This document shows positions 26,546 to 35,836 of a stretch of DNA of 64,000 nucleotides, piece after piece. The notes under the pieces are model-generated. The model did not search any database and was not told the origin of the DNA. It saw only the letters and a program-made list of their open reading frames with translations. A program made the translations under genes and the position numbers. How positions within the stretch are numbered: position 1 is the first letter of the stretch; every line of letters begins with the position of its first letter. The DNA comes from a bacterium (GTDB taxonomy: Bacteria; Cyanobacteriota; Vampirovibrionia; Vampirovibrionales; Vampirovibrionaceae): assembly GCA_030429585.1 (NCBI GenBank), contig JAUIEU010000001.1:1669994-1733993 (forward strand), read 5' to 3'.

Positions 26546-27514
26546 GTGGAATTTAAGGATTATTACAAGCTACTTGGTGTAGAACGCAGTGCCAGCCAAA
26601 AAGAAATTAAGGCGGCCTACCGAAAAATGGCCAAAAAGCATCACCCAGATGCTAATGGTGGCGATGACAGCAAGTTTAAAGATTTAAACGAAGCCTACGA
26701 AGTTTTAAAAGACCCTGATAAGCGCCAACGCTACGATAGCTTGGGCAGCAATTACCGGCATGGTGCCCAGTTTGATCCCCGAGATATGGGGGGCTTTGGC
26801 GGATTTAGTGGCGCGGGCGGCCAGCAGATTGATATTGAAGAGCTACTACGCCAGCAGGGCATGGGTGACGGCGGTTTTGGCGGCAGTGGGTTTAGCAGCT
26901 TTTTTGATGTGTTATTTGGCGGCGGCGGTATGGGCCCTGGCATGAGCGGTATGCCCCCTCACATGCACCAGCAGCAGCAACGTCATCATCAAGCGCATGG
27001 GCACCCCCACGCCCAGCAAGCGCCACCTGCTATCGAACAGCGCCTGCCCCTAAGCCTAGAAACCGTGGCCCGCGGCGGCAAACAAACCGTGGTTGTTCAA
27101 GCCACTGGCAAACGGCTTACCGTTAACATCCCCCAAGGCATTAGTGATGGCAAAAAAATCCGGCTAGGTGGCCAAGGCCCCCACGGGCAAGATGTCTTTT
27201 TAGTGGTTAACCATCAAAAACACCCTGCCTTTTGGGTAGAAGGCGATACCCTGCATACCAAGGCCCCTATTCCGCTTAGCACACTGGTACTAGGTGGGGC
27301 GCACACGCTATCTAAACTTACGGGCGGCAGTGTAGAGTTATCCATTCCTAAAGGCGCCCAAACCGGACAAAAAATGCGATTAAAGGGCCAGGGCATGCCC
27401 CTAGGCAAAAACCAAACCGGCGATCTTATTGTAACCTTGCAAGCCGCCATTCCTAAAACCGTACCCCCCGAAGCCGATGCCTTATTCCGCGAGTTACAAA
27501 CACTAGGGTATTAA
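26546..27514 (+). CDS. DnaJ-family co-chaperone, CbpA-like (no zinc finger)
   Basis: Hsp70 co-chaperone of 322 aa. The J domain (about 4-70) has the HPD motif in [10 protein letters not shown] Gly/Phe- and Met/His-rich linker (about 78-160) follows, then the two substrate-binding beta domains (about 163-315). There are no CxxCxGxG repeats, so it is a CbpA-type (class B) protein. It begins with a GTG preceded by GAGACG. A second J-protein is encoded at 33689-34954, and both share the string [11 protein letters not shown]. Confidence 0.9.
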   Translation: MEFKDYYKLLGVERSASQKEIKAAYRKMAKKHHPDANGGDDSKFKDLNEAYEVLKDPDKRQRYDSLGSNYRHGAQFDPRDMGGFGGFSGAGGQQIDIEELLRQQGMGDGGFGGSGFSSFFDVLFGGGGMGPGMSGMPPHMHQQQQRHHQAHGHPHAQQAPPAIEQRLPLSLETVARGGKQTVVVQATGKRLTVNIPQGISDGKKIRLGGQGPHGQDVFLVVNHQKHPAFWVEGDTLHTKAPIPLSTLVLGGAHTLSKLTGGSVELSIPKGAQTGQKMRLKGQGMPLGKNQTGDLIVTLQAAIPKTVPPEADALFRELQTLGY

Positions 27515-27518
27515 GCTG

Positions 27519-28112
27519 CTAGGCAAATAGACTGCCCGGCAGGCACACCAGTACCGTATCGCCATAGGGGTACACGGTGGCTTCGCCTGGCCACGCCACT
27601 CGGGCGGATTTAGGCACTTCTAACCACAGCTGGCCGTTTTGGGGGCACAGTATAGGCGTACCCGCCTTGGCGGACCCCGCAATAGCCGTGTGTATGGCTT
27701 GCCACCACGCCGCATCTACCATGGCATAGGGCGGGTCTAAATAAAGCATATCAACGGGTAAAAACGCCTGTATCCCTTTTGGGGGGCGGGCTAGTATGGC
27801 TTCTACCTTAGCCGGCAACACGGTATAGGTGGTATCACTCAAGTCAAACGTTTGGCGGTGATGCAACAAAGTTTTCGCCTGCTGGCGATGGCACTCTATG
27901 GCCACCACGCTCGCAGCGCCCCTGCTTAAGGCTTCTAGCCCCATTACACCGCTGCCCGCATAGCCATCTAGCCAGCGGGTGCCCTTAATGCCACTCCCCA
28001 AACGAGAAAAAAAGCTTTCGCGCACTCGGCTAGTGGTGGGTCGTACCTTGCTGTGTGTGGGGGTGGCAATGCGCCTGCCCTGCCAGTTGCCGCCGGTAAT
28101 ACTTAGCGCCAC
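27519..28112 (-). CDS. rsmD: 16S rRNA (guanine(966)-N(2))-methyltransferase
   Basis: SAM-dependent methyltransferase acting on 16S rRNA G966. The N-terminal ITGGNWQGRRI and RPTTSRVRESFFSRL blocks, the SAM loop DGYAGSGVMGLEALSRGA and the catalytic DPPY (LYLDPPYAMV) are all in the expected order. The length of 197 aa is normal. It begins with a GTG only a few bases after the stop of the CcdA-like gene, so it is the last gene of a three-gene operon. Confidence 0.93.
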   Translation of the reverse strand: MALSITGGNWQGRRIATPTHSKVRPTTSRVRESFFSRLGSGIKGTRWLDGYAGSGVMGLEALSRGAASVVAIECHRQQAKTLLHHRQTFDLSDTTYTVLPAKVEAILARPPKGIQAFLPVDMLYLDPPYAMVDAAWWQAIHTAIAGSAKAGTPILCPQNGQLWLEVPKSARVAWPGEATVYPYGDTVLVCLPGSLFA

Positions 28113-28117
28113 ATTAC

Positions 28118-28909
28118 TTACCCTTGTTTGCCAAGTAAAAAGGCGTTAATGGCGGGCTCTACCATCGCCACCACGCCAAGTGCTTCTAGGGCAAAAAACA
28201 AGCCCAGCAGCATAAATACTAGCCCGCTTAGTAGGGTTAGTGCGCTACCCACCTGCCGAATAACCGCCATACGTTTAATAAGCCCGGTAAATAACCCAGC
28301 GGCCAACAACAAGGTGCCTTGGCCAAGGCCGTAGGCAAACAAACTAACCGCCCCCAGCACTACCGCACCGGTTTGGCTAATTAGGGTTAAAATACCTGCC
28401 AAAAAAGGCGTCCCGCACGGCGAGCTTGCCGCCCCATACACCATACCCAAAGCAATAGGCAGTAACACTTTTTTAAGCGGGTTAGATGGTGCGGTGTTAG
28501 TGGCACCCGGCAGTTGGGTTAGCCACTGGGGTACTGGTAGCTGCCACCAGTTGAGTAATTGGCCGCCAATAATGATAGAAATGATTGCCACCAACCACTG
28601 GCTCCATTGGCCTACCCACGCGCCAAAGGTTAACCCCAGCAAGGCAGCCACCGTGCCAAACACAGCCAGCGTTATAGACACCCCCACCACAAACAAGGCA
28701 ATGCTGGTAGCTATTTTAGCTGGGTTACGGGTATCGGCCATGCCGCCCACATAGCCTACTAATATTGGTAACATAGCCACACTACAGGGCAGCAAGGTGC
28801 TTACCACGCCACCCCCATAGGCCGCCAATATTATCCACCCCCACATCGCCGGGGTAGGGTGTTGGATTAGTTGAAAAAAGTGGCTTTCCAGTCCCACAAG
28901 CAGACCCAT
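28118..28909 (-). CDS. CcdA/DsbD-like thiol-electron transporter
   Basis: Integral membrane protein of 263 aa with about six hydrophobic helices. It carries the paired cysteines expected for moving reducing equivalents across the membrane: LLPCSVAMLP in the first helix and SSPCGTPFL in the fourth, related by the internal duplication of this family. It lies between a molybdopterin-fold protein gene (24 bp upstream) and rsmD (a few bases downstream). The periplasmic thiol partner is not visible in the window. A cytochrome c maturation role is the usual annotation but is not shown here. Confidence 0.86.
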   Translation of the reverse strand: MGLLVGLESHFFQLIQHPTPAMWGWIILAAYGGGVVSTLLPCSVAMLPILVGYVGGMADTRNPAKIATSIALFVVGVSITLAVFGTVAALLGLTFGAWVGQWSQWLVAIISIIIGGQLLNWWQLPVPQWLTQLPGATNTAPSNPLKKVLLPIALGMVYGAASSPCGTPFLAGILTLISQTGAVVLGAVSLFAYGLGQGTLLLAAGLFTGLIKRMAVIRQVGSALTLLSGLVFMLLGLFFALEALGVVAMVEPAINAFLLGKQG

Positions 28910-28933
28910 CCTTAACCGTGGTTGCGCGCTATA

Positions 28934-29653
28934 TTATTCTGGGCGGTAAGTAACCCATTGACCGGTACCGCACTCTAAATACTTACCTTCTCCAATCGCG
29001 CCAGACTCTTCCAAGCCCAACACATCACTCCGAGACGGTAAACGCGATGGCGATGTAGACACTTCCAAGCTGACCAATTGCTCTAAACCAAACACGTGGT
29101 AGCGGTTAAACAGCACCAGCCACACCGGCCCGCCCCACAAGGCAGGGATTGGGTCGCCCTCTAGGCCAGTGGCAATAAAGGCCCCTTCAAGCAATTCTGG
29201 GGTTAGGCGCAAGGTTTGGTGGTGGCCCAACGCATTGCGCTGCAATACATACTGGTGGTGTAACGCTTTTGCCGAAGACAGCCCCAGCCCTTTCACCAAG
29301 GCATCCTTTAGCCACACCCCTTGCCAGTTTGCCGTAAACTGCCACCCACTAGGCGATACGATGGCCCGGCGAACCTTTTGCAGCTTTAAGCCAGTGGGCC
29401 AATCCATTGGGGTCGCCATAGCCAACGCCACACTGGTGGTGGCCTCTGCATTAATGGGGTGCTGGGGGTTTTGGGTCACAAACAAGGTGGCTTCTGTCGC
29501 CATATCCCGTTCCGTTTGCCAGGCCGGGTTCGGCGGAAACACCGTTACCGGGAAAGGCGGCAAGCCAACCGAAGCGGCAGCAGCCTTTTTGGCCGCAGGC
29601 GCTGTGGCTGGGCTAGCAGCAGATGATGGGTGCAGGGCAGCAAAAACAGCCAT
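28934..29653 (-). CDS. Sulfite-oxidase-fold (molybdopterin-binding-like) protein lacking the cofactor cysteine
   Basis: The 239-residue protein has a region (about 85-215) matching the oxidoreductase molybdopterin-binding fold: WQGVWLKDAL, then GDPIPALWGGPVWLV followed by YHVFGLEQLVSLEV. In active sulfite oxidases a Cys in a CAGN-like motif precedes the WxGV block. Here the equivalent stretch reads FTANWQGV and has no Cys, so it may not bind the metal as a catalyst. The N-terminal 45 residues are Ala/Pro-rich, with no clear signal peptide. The start is supported by AGGA 7 nt upstream. It heads the operon with the CcdA-like gene and rsmD. Confidence 0.6.
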   Translation of the reverse strand: MAVFAALHPSSAASPATAPAAKKAAAASVGLPPFPVTVFPPNPAWQTERDMATEATLFVTQNPQHPINAEATTSVALAMATPMDWPTGLKLQKVRRAIVSPSGWQFTANWQGVWLKDALVKGLGLSSAKALHHQYVLQRNALGHHQTLRLTPELLEGAFIATGLEGDPIPALWGGPVWLVLFNRYHVFGLEQLVSLEVSTSPSRLPSRSDVLGLEESGAIGEGKYLECGTGQWVTYRPE

Positions 29654-29890
29654 AACACAATCCTAAAAAAGATAAGTGGGAGGGTAACAAAGCCCTACTG
29701 TAACGAAAACATACCGCCAATGCCCCTTATCTCGCCCCTAACCACCCCGCCAACCAACCCACGGGGGTACCATGCGCCCTTGCTGCCTTTATGCTAGCGT
29801 AAGGCGGAACTTATGCGGTGGTGGCCACTCTTTAATGCCAACACCCTTTTAACCCTAGCCAACAAACACACAACTTAAGGATTCGGTTAC

Positions 29891-31030
29891 ATGATGATGC
29901 ACGTGCACCAGGAACGGTTTTTACTCTCGCTTGCCTTACTAGCGGCCATGCTAACCACCGGGCTAACCGCCAACGCCCAGGCCACCAATGCCCCTGCCAC
30001 CGTCAACATTAACGCCAACCAGCAAATTTTTGAAGAAGATGGCAACACCCTATTTAAGGGCAACGTTAAGGTGTCTTACCTGGATTTCAACATTAACAGC
30101 AAAGAAGCCAAAGTAGAGCTAGACGCAGCAGGCCAGCCAGAAGTGGCCATATTTTACCCTCGCCCCGATGCTCACCACGTGGACCCCATGCCCAAGCCCG
30201 GTGTGGCCGGTAATAAAAATGACCTGGAAGCCGATATTATTCGGTTATTCCTTAACGAAAGTCGCATGCGCGCCGAAGGCAACAGCGTCAGTTACATTAC
30301 CACCGTGGCCGCTAACCCTGTCACCATCCATGCGGATACCCAAGTGTTTGATAACCGCACCAAAATAATGAACGCCGACGGCAGCGTGAAGGTGGATTAC
30401 AACGATACCGTTATTACCAGCCCCAAAGCCACCATGTGGATGAACGACGGCAAGCGGGCCCAAAAAGTAAGCTTTACCAATGGGGCCAAGGCAGTGCAAA
30501 AAGGCACCACCGTTACCGGCGGCACCATTACCATTATCACCGGCAGCGGCAACATGATTGCCGAGCACGGGGTAACCACCAAAGTAACCCAGCCGGGTAA
30601 AAACGCCATTATTAAAAGCGCCTACCAACAATACGACAAAGGCAGCGACACCATGCTGGCCAGCGGCAACGTGGCCATTGATTACAAGGATTACAAAGCC
30701 TACGGCCCCAAAGCCACCTTTAAGATGAAGGGCGGCGATTTAAGCAAAATTTTAATGACAGGCCGCAGCAAAATTATTACCGATGACGGGCGCCAAGTGG
30801 AAGCCGATACCATTGTGATTACCACCAGCCCCAAGCATTTTGATGCCAAGGGCAACGTGAAAACCAAGTTTTTGGCCAAACAGCAACCGACGGCCAAACC
30901 GGCCCCCCAAGCAACGCAAAAGGCAGCCCCAAAAACCACTAGTAAAAACGGCAGCACCAGCTTTAGCATTAGCCCAAAACCGGCTAGCCCAGCGGTAGAC
31001 CCTAACGCCCCCACCGACGATTATTTGTAA
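29891..31030 (+). CDS. LptA/OstA-like LPS transport protein
   Basis: Predicted periplasmic protein that shields lipid A on the path to the outer membrane. A signal peptide is visible (hydrophobic about 9-25, cleavage near ANAQA). Multiple OstA-type beta repeats follow (FEEDGNTLFKGNVKVSY, FDNRTKIMNADGSVKVDY, YDKGSDTMLASGNVAIDY). The C-terminal 60 residues are Pro/Lys/Ala-rich. At 379 aa it is about twice as long as E. coli LptA, as in other deep-branching LptA/LptD-N proteins. AAGGA precedes the ATG. It is followed by lptB and an LptF/LptG gene. Confidence 0.85.
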   Translation: MMMHVHQERFLLSLALLAAMLTTGLTANAQATNAPATVNINANQQIFEEDGNTLFKGNVKVSYLDFNINSKEAKVELDAAGQPEVAIFYPRPDAHHVDPMPKPGVAGNKNDLEADIIRLFLNESRMRAEGNSVSYITTVAANPVTIHADTQVFDNRTKIMNADGSVKVDYNDTVITSPKATMWMNDGKRAQKVSFTNGAKAVQKGTTVTGGTITIITGSGNMIAEHGVTTKVTQPGKNAIIKSAYQQYDKGSDTMLASGNVAIDYKDYKAYGPKATFKMKGGDLSKILMTGRSKIITDDGRQVEADTIVITTSPKHFDAKGNVKTKFLAKQQPTAKPAPQATQKAAPKTTSKNGSTSFSISPKPASPAVDPNAPTDDYL

Positions 31031-31091
31031 GGGCACTATGATAAGGAGCTTTGGTTTTAATTATAAAGTAACCTAAATAGGATTCTTAATT

Positions 31092-31535
31092 ATGAACCCT
31101 GTAAAATTGCAATTTGGCTTGGGCGTGTTTGTCTTAAAAAAAGAACAAGAAGATACGTTAGTTTTAGTTCGTAATAAAAGTAATGGCAAAATTTTTCTTC
31201 AACAAAAGCCAACCTTTAATATCCGTGCTAAGCAACTCACCCCTGGGGAAATAACTCCTGAAGAGGCAAAGAAACTTGCAGAAATGGAAAAAACTTTATT
31301 GTCTTCTCCAGAAGAAGATGCTAGAGGTATTTGCGCTTTTAACACATCTAACGGCCATTTTAAAAGCGCCTTTGATGATTCTATACAGCACCTTCGGCAC
31401 AACCAACCTTCCCTCTCCTATCAAGGCGCAGAAGAAGAAGTTATACGGCTTATTAAAATAGTTCCAGACGAGTTTACCAAGGAAGCTAAGCGTTTACTTA
31501 ATGGCGGAGATCGTTGGACACCGCCTAAAAATTAA
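31092..31535 (+). CDS. Small hypothetical protein inside the LPS-transport cluster
   Basis: Not recognised. The 147-residue, charged, soluble protein starts with MNPVKLQFGLGVFVLKK and carries the Phe-Gly motif at residues 8-9. The N-terminal 45 residues look beta-rich, and the remainder is mixed helix. It has a good AGGA ribosome-binding site. The gene is more A+T-rich than lptA and lptB on either side, so it may be a later insertion. Whether it takes part in LPS export cannot be told. Confidence 0.65.
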   Translation: MNPVKLQFGLGVFVLKKEQEDTLVLVRNKSNGKIFLQQKPTFNIRAKQLTPGEITPEEAKKLAEMEKTLLSSPEEDARGICAFNTSNGHFKSAFDDSIQHLRHNQPSLSYQGAEEEVIRLIKIVPDEFTKEAKRLLNGGDRWTPPKN

Positions 31536-31632
31536 CCTCTCCACTATTATTTGCGAACAGCCCGCTTTTTGGCGACACTAATAGGCTAACAACATCTTGT
31601 TTGGTGCTTTTATTTGGAATGGGTGGTGCCTT

Positions 31633-32352
31633 GTGGCCCTGTTTATTAACAACCTTAAAAAAAGCTACGGCGGTCGCCCTGTCGTAAACGGCGTTAGCTT
31701 TAACGTTAGCCCCGGCGAAGTGGTGGGCTTGCTTGGCCCCAACGGCGCCGGTAAAACCACCAGCTTTTACGCCGTGGTTGGCATTATTCAGCCAGAAGAA
31801 GGCGATATTCAGCTGGATGACCAATCCTTGCGCAGCGCCACCATCCACGAGCGGGCCCGGCGCGGCATTGGCTACCTGCCCCAAGAAACCTCCGTATTCC
31901 GAAACCTATCTGTAGAAGACAACCTGCGCCTGGTGTTAGAATTCCAAAACATGACGGAAGACGGCATTGAGCACCGCATTGGCCATTTGCTGGGCGAGTT
32001 TGGTATCCCTCACTTGCGCAAGGCCAGCGCCATTCAACTTTCTGGGGGCGAGCGCCGCCGCTTGGAAATTGCCCGCGCCATTGCCACAAACCCCCAATAC
32101 TTACTGCTGGATGAACCCTTCACCGGCATTGACCCGCTGGCTATTCAAGATATTCAAAAACTCATTGGCATGCTAAAAGCCCGCGGGCTTGGCATTTTGC
32201 TAACGGACCACAACCCTAAGGCCACCCTATCCATTGTGGACCGGGCCTACATTGTCCACGACGGTAAAATCATCTACAACGGCCCCCGAGAAGACGTGGC
32301 GACGAACCCTATCGTCAAACAATATTACCTTGGCGATGATTTTGTCTTGTAG
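31633..32352 (+). CDS. lptB: LPS export ABC transporter ATP-binding protein
   Basis: ATPase that drives lipopolysaccharide extraction from the inner membrane. Walker A is GPNGAGKTT, the Q-loop is GYLPQETSVFRNLSVEDN (the VFR segment is characteristic of LptB), the ABC signature is LSGGERRRLEIARA, Walker B is LLLDEPFTGIDP and the switch is TDHN. I took the GTG at 31633 as start (239 aa, the normal LptB length). The frame extends to a TTG at 31597. The LptF/LptG-like permease gene starts 9 bp after the stop. Confidence 0.95.
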   Translation: MALFINNLKKSYGGRPVVNGVSFNVSPGEVVGLLGPNGAGKTTSFYAVVGIIQPEEGDIQLDDQSLRSATIHERARRGIGYLPQETSVFRNLSVEDNLRLVLEFQNMTEDGIEHRIGHLLGEFGIPHLRKASAIQLSGGERRRLEIARAIATNPQYLLLDEPFTGIDPLAIQDIQKLIGMLKARGLGILLTDHNPKATLSIVDRAYIVHDGKIIYNGPREDVATNPIVKQYYLGDDFVL

Positions 32353-32361
32353 GCCGCCCCA

Positions 32362-33642
32362 ATGAACCCATTGCCCCCACCGCCCATCGAAACGCCGGAT
32401 TACCATAACCCTGGCAACGGTTCTCATGCCCTAAATGGCAACGGCCATACCACCACCGGCAAAAGCCAACGCTGGTGGACACTAATGGACAGCATGCTGT
32501 TTGGTGACCTGTTAGGGCTGGTGGCCATTAGCTTGGTACTGTTTACCATTATTTGGCTAGCCCCAGAAACCCTGTTTCGCCTAACCGGTATTTTGTTTGA
32601 AGAACGCATTACCACCAGCCAATTTGGCGAATTATTGCTATACCACCTGCCCAAAATTTTAGAACAATCCATACCACTGGCGGCGCTATTTGGCAGTATT
32701 TTTCTCTTCCGCAAGCTTAGCGTTAATTTAGAGCTTATTTCGCTGCTGAACTGCGGCATTTCCCCAAATCGCATTTTAAAACCTATCCTGGTGGCCGGTT
32801 TACTACTAATGGCCCTGCATTTGGGCCTGCAAGAAGGCATTACCCCACTCACCGGCCCCCGCTACGATAAACTGAAAGACAAAGCAGGCCTATCTACCGT
32901 GCGGCCCACCAGCTTTACCTTTGTGGATAAAACCCCCCAAGGCCGTTGGAAAACCTTTTTTATGATGGAAAACATCCAGCCCGCCGAAGACGGTTTGCCG
33001 GTACAGGATGTGTTTTTACTGCAATACACAGCCCCCAAAGCCAATACCATGCCTAAAAACAGCGTTGCAGGGGCCAACACCGGGCTTATTCTATCCAACA
33101 TTGTTAAGGGCGAAACCGCCCTATGGCAGCCCGAGCAACAACGCTGGCGCATTAACAACGCCACCATTTACACCCTGGATGATGACGGCTTGTATACCGG
33201 CAGCCAGCAAACCCCTGCCCTACATGTGACCATGCCAGGGGCCGCCTACGAGTTATTGTTAGAAAGCCTACAAAACCCCAAACAAATGGGGATAGGCCGC
33301 CTAATGAACTATGTAGACCTTCTTCGTATTAACGAGCAAGAGCAAGACCAGCACTATTACGAAACCCGCTTGGTTCAAAAAATCGTATTCCCCTTATCCA
33401 CCGTGGTGTTTATTATTATAGGCGCTTTTTTAGGCATGGAGCATGCCCGTAGCCGCCGCCATTACGCCATTATTTTTGGGGCCTTGCTCGTATTTGCCCA
33501 CAGTATTTTAACCCCCGCCTTTACCCACTTGGGCCAATTAGGCCTATTGTGGCCTTGGCTGGCAGCCCTTCTCCCCCTTATCTTCACCTCTACTATGGCG
33601 TATGGCCTAATTCAACTGCGTCAACGGCTAGAACAAGGCTAA
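32362..33642 (+). CDS. LptF/LptG family LPS export permease
   Basis: Membrane subunit of the LptB2FG transporter. About six transmembrane helices are visible (about 50-68, 99-113, 138-155, then 340-360, 370-390, 395-415), with a large periplasmic domain between them. The coupling region near LELISLLNCGISPNRILKP matches the YjgP/YjgQ family. The first 40 residues are an Asn/Gly/Pro-rich cytoplasmic extension. Only one permease gene is present here, so the complex may be a homodimer or use a partner elsewhere. It is cotranscribed with lptB. Confidence 0.9.
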   Translation: MNPLPPPPIETPDYHNPGNGSHALNGNGHTTTGKSQRWWTLMDSMLFGDLLGLVAISLVLFTIIWLAPETLFRLTGILFEERITTSQFGELLLYHLPKILEQSIPLAALFGSIFLFRKLSVNLELISLLNCGISPNRILKPILVAGLLLMALHLGLQEGITPLTGPRYDKLKDKAGLSTVRPTSFTFVDKTPQGRWKTFFMMENIQPAEDGLPVQDVFLLQYTAPKANTMPKNSVAGANTGLILSNIVKGETALWQPEQQRWRINNATIYTLDDDGLYTGSQQTPALHVTMPGAAYELLLESLQNPKQMGIGRLMNYVDLLRINEQEQDQHYYETRLVQKIVFPLSTVVFIIIGAFLGMEHARSRRHYAIIFGALLVFAHSILTPAFTHLGQLGLLWPWLAALLPLIFTSTMAYGLIQLRQRLEQG

Positions 33643-33688
33643 CCCCTGCTAAACTAAACATAGTGCACTTTTATACTATGGGATAGCT

Positions 33689-34954
33689 GTGGCCGGGTTT
33701 AAAAACCATTACAAAACCTTAGAACTGCCCTACTTTGCGGATGAGGCGGCGGTGAAGGCTGCCTACCGAAAGTTGGTTAAACAGCACCACCCAGATGCTA
33801 ACGGCGGTGATGACAGCACGTTTAAAGAGATTAGCGACGCTTATACCATCCTTAGTGATGCCACTAAAAAAGCCGCCTTTGATGCCAAACTAACCATTAT
33901 TGTAGAACGCGCCCAACAGATTAACCCCCATAAAAGCGCTCAACAAAAAGGGCCTGCCCCTTCCGCAACAACCCAACCACCACCCCCTAAGCCCCCCAAC
34001 ACCAAACAACAGCATGCCCAGCAAAACAGTCAGTCTCAAGCACCGTCCTCGGATGTGGTGGATCGGTTTTTTCATCGCTTTTTAAAAGAACCCTTGCGCC
34101 AACATGCCCCCACATCTTGGCCGGGCCATATTAACAGTTGGCTTGGCGGCAATAAAAACACCCAGTCCACCTCTGCTGGGCCACAAAACGGTGCCGCTAT
34201 TCGAGGCGAAGATGTCTCGGTAGAGACCACCCTGCCCTTACACCAGGCCACCCGAGGTACCACCAAAACAGTGCATGTGAAGCACAAAGAACCCTGCCCC
34301 GAATGCCTAACCAGCGGCCTGGTAAACGATAAACGCTGCGAACCCTGCCTTGGCGAAGGCTACACCATCCGAAAGCGCAGTATTGAGGTGAAAATACCAG
34401 CCGGGGTACAGCACGGCGCTAAAATTCGGGTTAGTGGCGAAGGGGGCCGCAGCCCTAACCATGGCGATAGTGGCGACTTGTACCTGCTGATTCAACTTTC
34501 TCCGCCACCCAACAGTAGCGCTAAAAAAGAACCCAACGCAGCAAACACACCACCCACACCTAAGCCCCCCAAACAACCCGACCCACCCAAACACGCCAAA
34601 CCAAAGAAAGAAACCTCGCCACCACCAACACCCACAACAGCGCCACCCCAACAAGGCCCACCGCCTGGCGATACCTCATCGCCTACGGATAAAGAACTGG
34701 ATACCCACAGCGAACTCGCCATCAGTTGCTGGGATATGCTACTAGGGCTAGAAACCCACACCACCACCCATCAAGGCAAAGCACCGCTTACTATTCCACC
34801 CCTAACCCAACCAGGCCAGCGGCTATGCATTGCCAATATGGGCAAGCGGTATGGCCACCACAAAGGGGATCACTGGGTCACAATCACCCTTACCTTGCCA
34901 AAATCCCTTACCGATGAGCAAAAGGCACTGATAAAGCTTTGGCAACAACGCTAA
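33689..34954 (+). CDS. DnaJ-like protein with half a zinc finger and Pro-rich insertions
   Basis: The 421-residue J-protein starts with a GTG. The J domain (about 5-70) has HHPDANGG with the HPD motif. A Pro/Gln/Ser-rich linker follows (about 85-120). The substrate region (about 175-270) contains only two CxxC-type pairs, CPEC and CEPC, where canonical DnaJ has four, so the zinc module is halved. A second low-complexity Pro/Lys stretch (about 275-335) interrupts the C-terminal beta domains, which resume at CWDMLLGLETHT. Whether it still binds clients or zinc is open. It lies 46 bp after the LptF/G-like gene. Confidence 0.85.
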   Translation: MAGFKNHYKTLELPYFADEAAVKAAYRKLVKQHHPDANGGDDSTFKEISDAYTILSDATKKAAFDAKLTIIVERAQQINPHKSAQQKGPAPSATTQPPPPKPPNTKQQHAQQNSQSQAPSSDVVDRFFHRFLKEPLRQHAPTSWPGHINSWLGGNKNTQSTSAGPQNGAAIRGEDVSVETTLPLHQATRGTTKTVHVKHKEPCPECLTSGLVNDKRCEPCLGEGYTIRKRSIEVKIPAGVQHGAKIRVSGEGGRSPNHGDSGDLYLLIQLSPPPNSSAKKEPNAANTPPTPKPPKQPDPPKHAKPKKETSPPPTPTTAPPQQGPPPGDTSSPTDKELDTHSELAISCWDMLLGLETHTTTHQGKAPLTIPPLTQPGQRLCIANMGKRYGHHKGDHWVTITLTLPKSLTDEQKALIKLWQQR

Positions 34955-34963
34955 ACTGGCGTT

Positions 34964-35743
34964 TTATGCCTGAAGGCTGCTGGGCAGCCCTACTGGGGCT
35001 GCCTTAGGGTTTAAATATGGGTTAAGTTGCGGGTTGCTTAGCACCTGCATTACCGCATAGCGCAAGGCATCCGGGGCCACTTGCTGCCGATCTGGGAACA
35101 CGGTGCGCATTTTTTGGTAGCTTTGCTTAAAACGCTTGTTATCTCGGTAGCCTTTTACCAGCATCCCTAGCCCTAAAGCAACAAACGCCACTAACGAGCC
35201 CACAATAACTGTTGGGTGACGCAATAAACGGGCTACTTTTCGCCAACCACCCACCGCCACACGGCCTGCATGGGTGGCTTTAATGGCTTTGGTACCCTTA
35301 ACCCCCAGTTTATTGAACAAGCGGCTGGTTAAGGGGTTATCGCTAACCAGTTCTGCCCCCGCCAAGGCCAAGGGAAAAACCCATCCAAAGGTTAAAATGC
35401 CTGATAATGTGGGGTGCTGATTGGCCCATTCGCCATATTGTGGGAATGTTTGCTTTAAATGCCGATCCAGCTTAACGCCTTGCTTCATCAAATACTGATA
35501 CGTTAGGCCGTTGACCGCCCCCTTCATACCGCCGGCTAGGGCATTGCTATCGCCCCGCCGGGGCATGGCCGCCCGGTTTAAGCCAATATAGCCGGGTAAA
35601 AAAGCAGGGCTGCTAATAAGGTTACCCCCCGATTCCACCGCTTTTTCCCAGCCCGATTGGGCCGGTTGCCACGTGGATACCCACGGCGGAGACGCCGGTG
35701 CTGGGGGTGATTGAAGAGAAGGATTAGTAACCATAGCCACCAT
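34964..35743 (-). CDS. Orphan membrane protein
   Basis: Not recognised. The 259-residue protein has a Pro/Ser-rich N-terminus, the block SSPAFLPGYIGLNRAAMP near residue 45, hydrophobic segments at about 117-133 and 181-201, and basic stretches between them. It converges with the DnaJ-like gene 9 bp away. Starts at 35743 and 35734 are both possible and neither has a clear ribosome-binding site. It is the first of three successive minus-strand orphan genes. Confidence 0.65.
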   Translation of the reverse strand: MVAMVTNPSLQSPPAPASPPWVSTWQPAQSGWEKAVESGGNLISSPAFLPGYIGLNRAAMPRRGDSNALAGGMKGAVNGLTYQYLMKQGVKLDRHLKQTFPQYGEWANQHPTLSGILTFGWVFPLALAGAELVSDNPLTSRLFNKLGVKGTKAIKATHAGRVAVGGWRKVARLLRHPTVIVGSLVAFVALGLGMLVKGYRDNKRFKQSYQKMRTVFPDRQQVAPDALRYAVMQVLSNPQLNPYLNPKAAPVGLPSSLQA

Positions 35744-35836
35744 GCCAACGTATCACAAGGAGTAACCTACACTATATACTATGCCCGTAAAGGGCCACAA
35801 TTGTCATGGGTGATTTTACCTAAACCCATAACCGCC

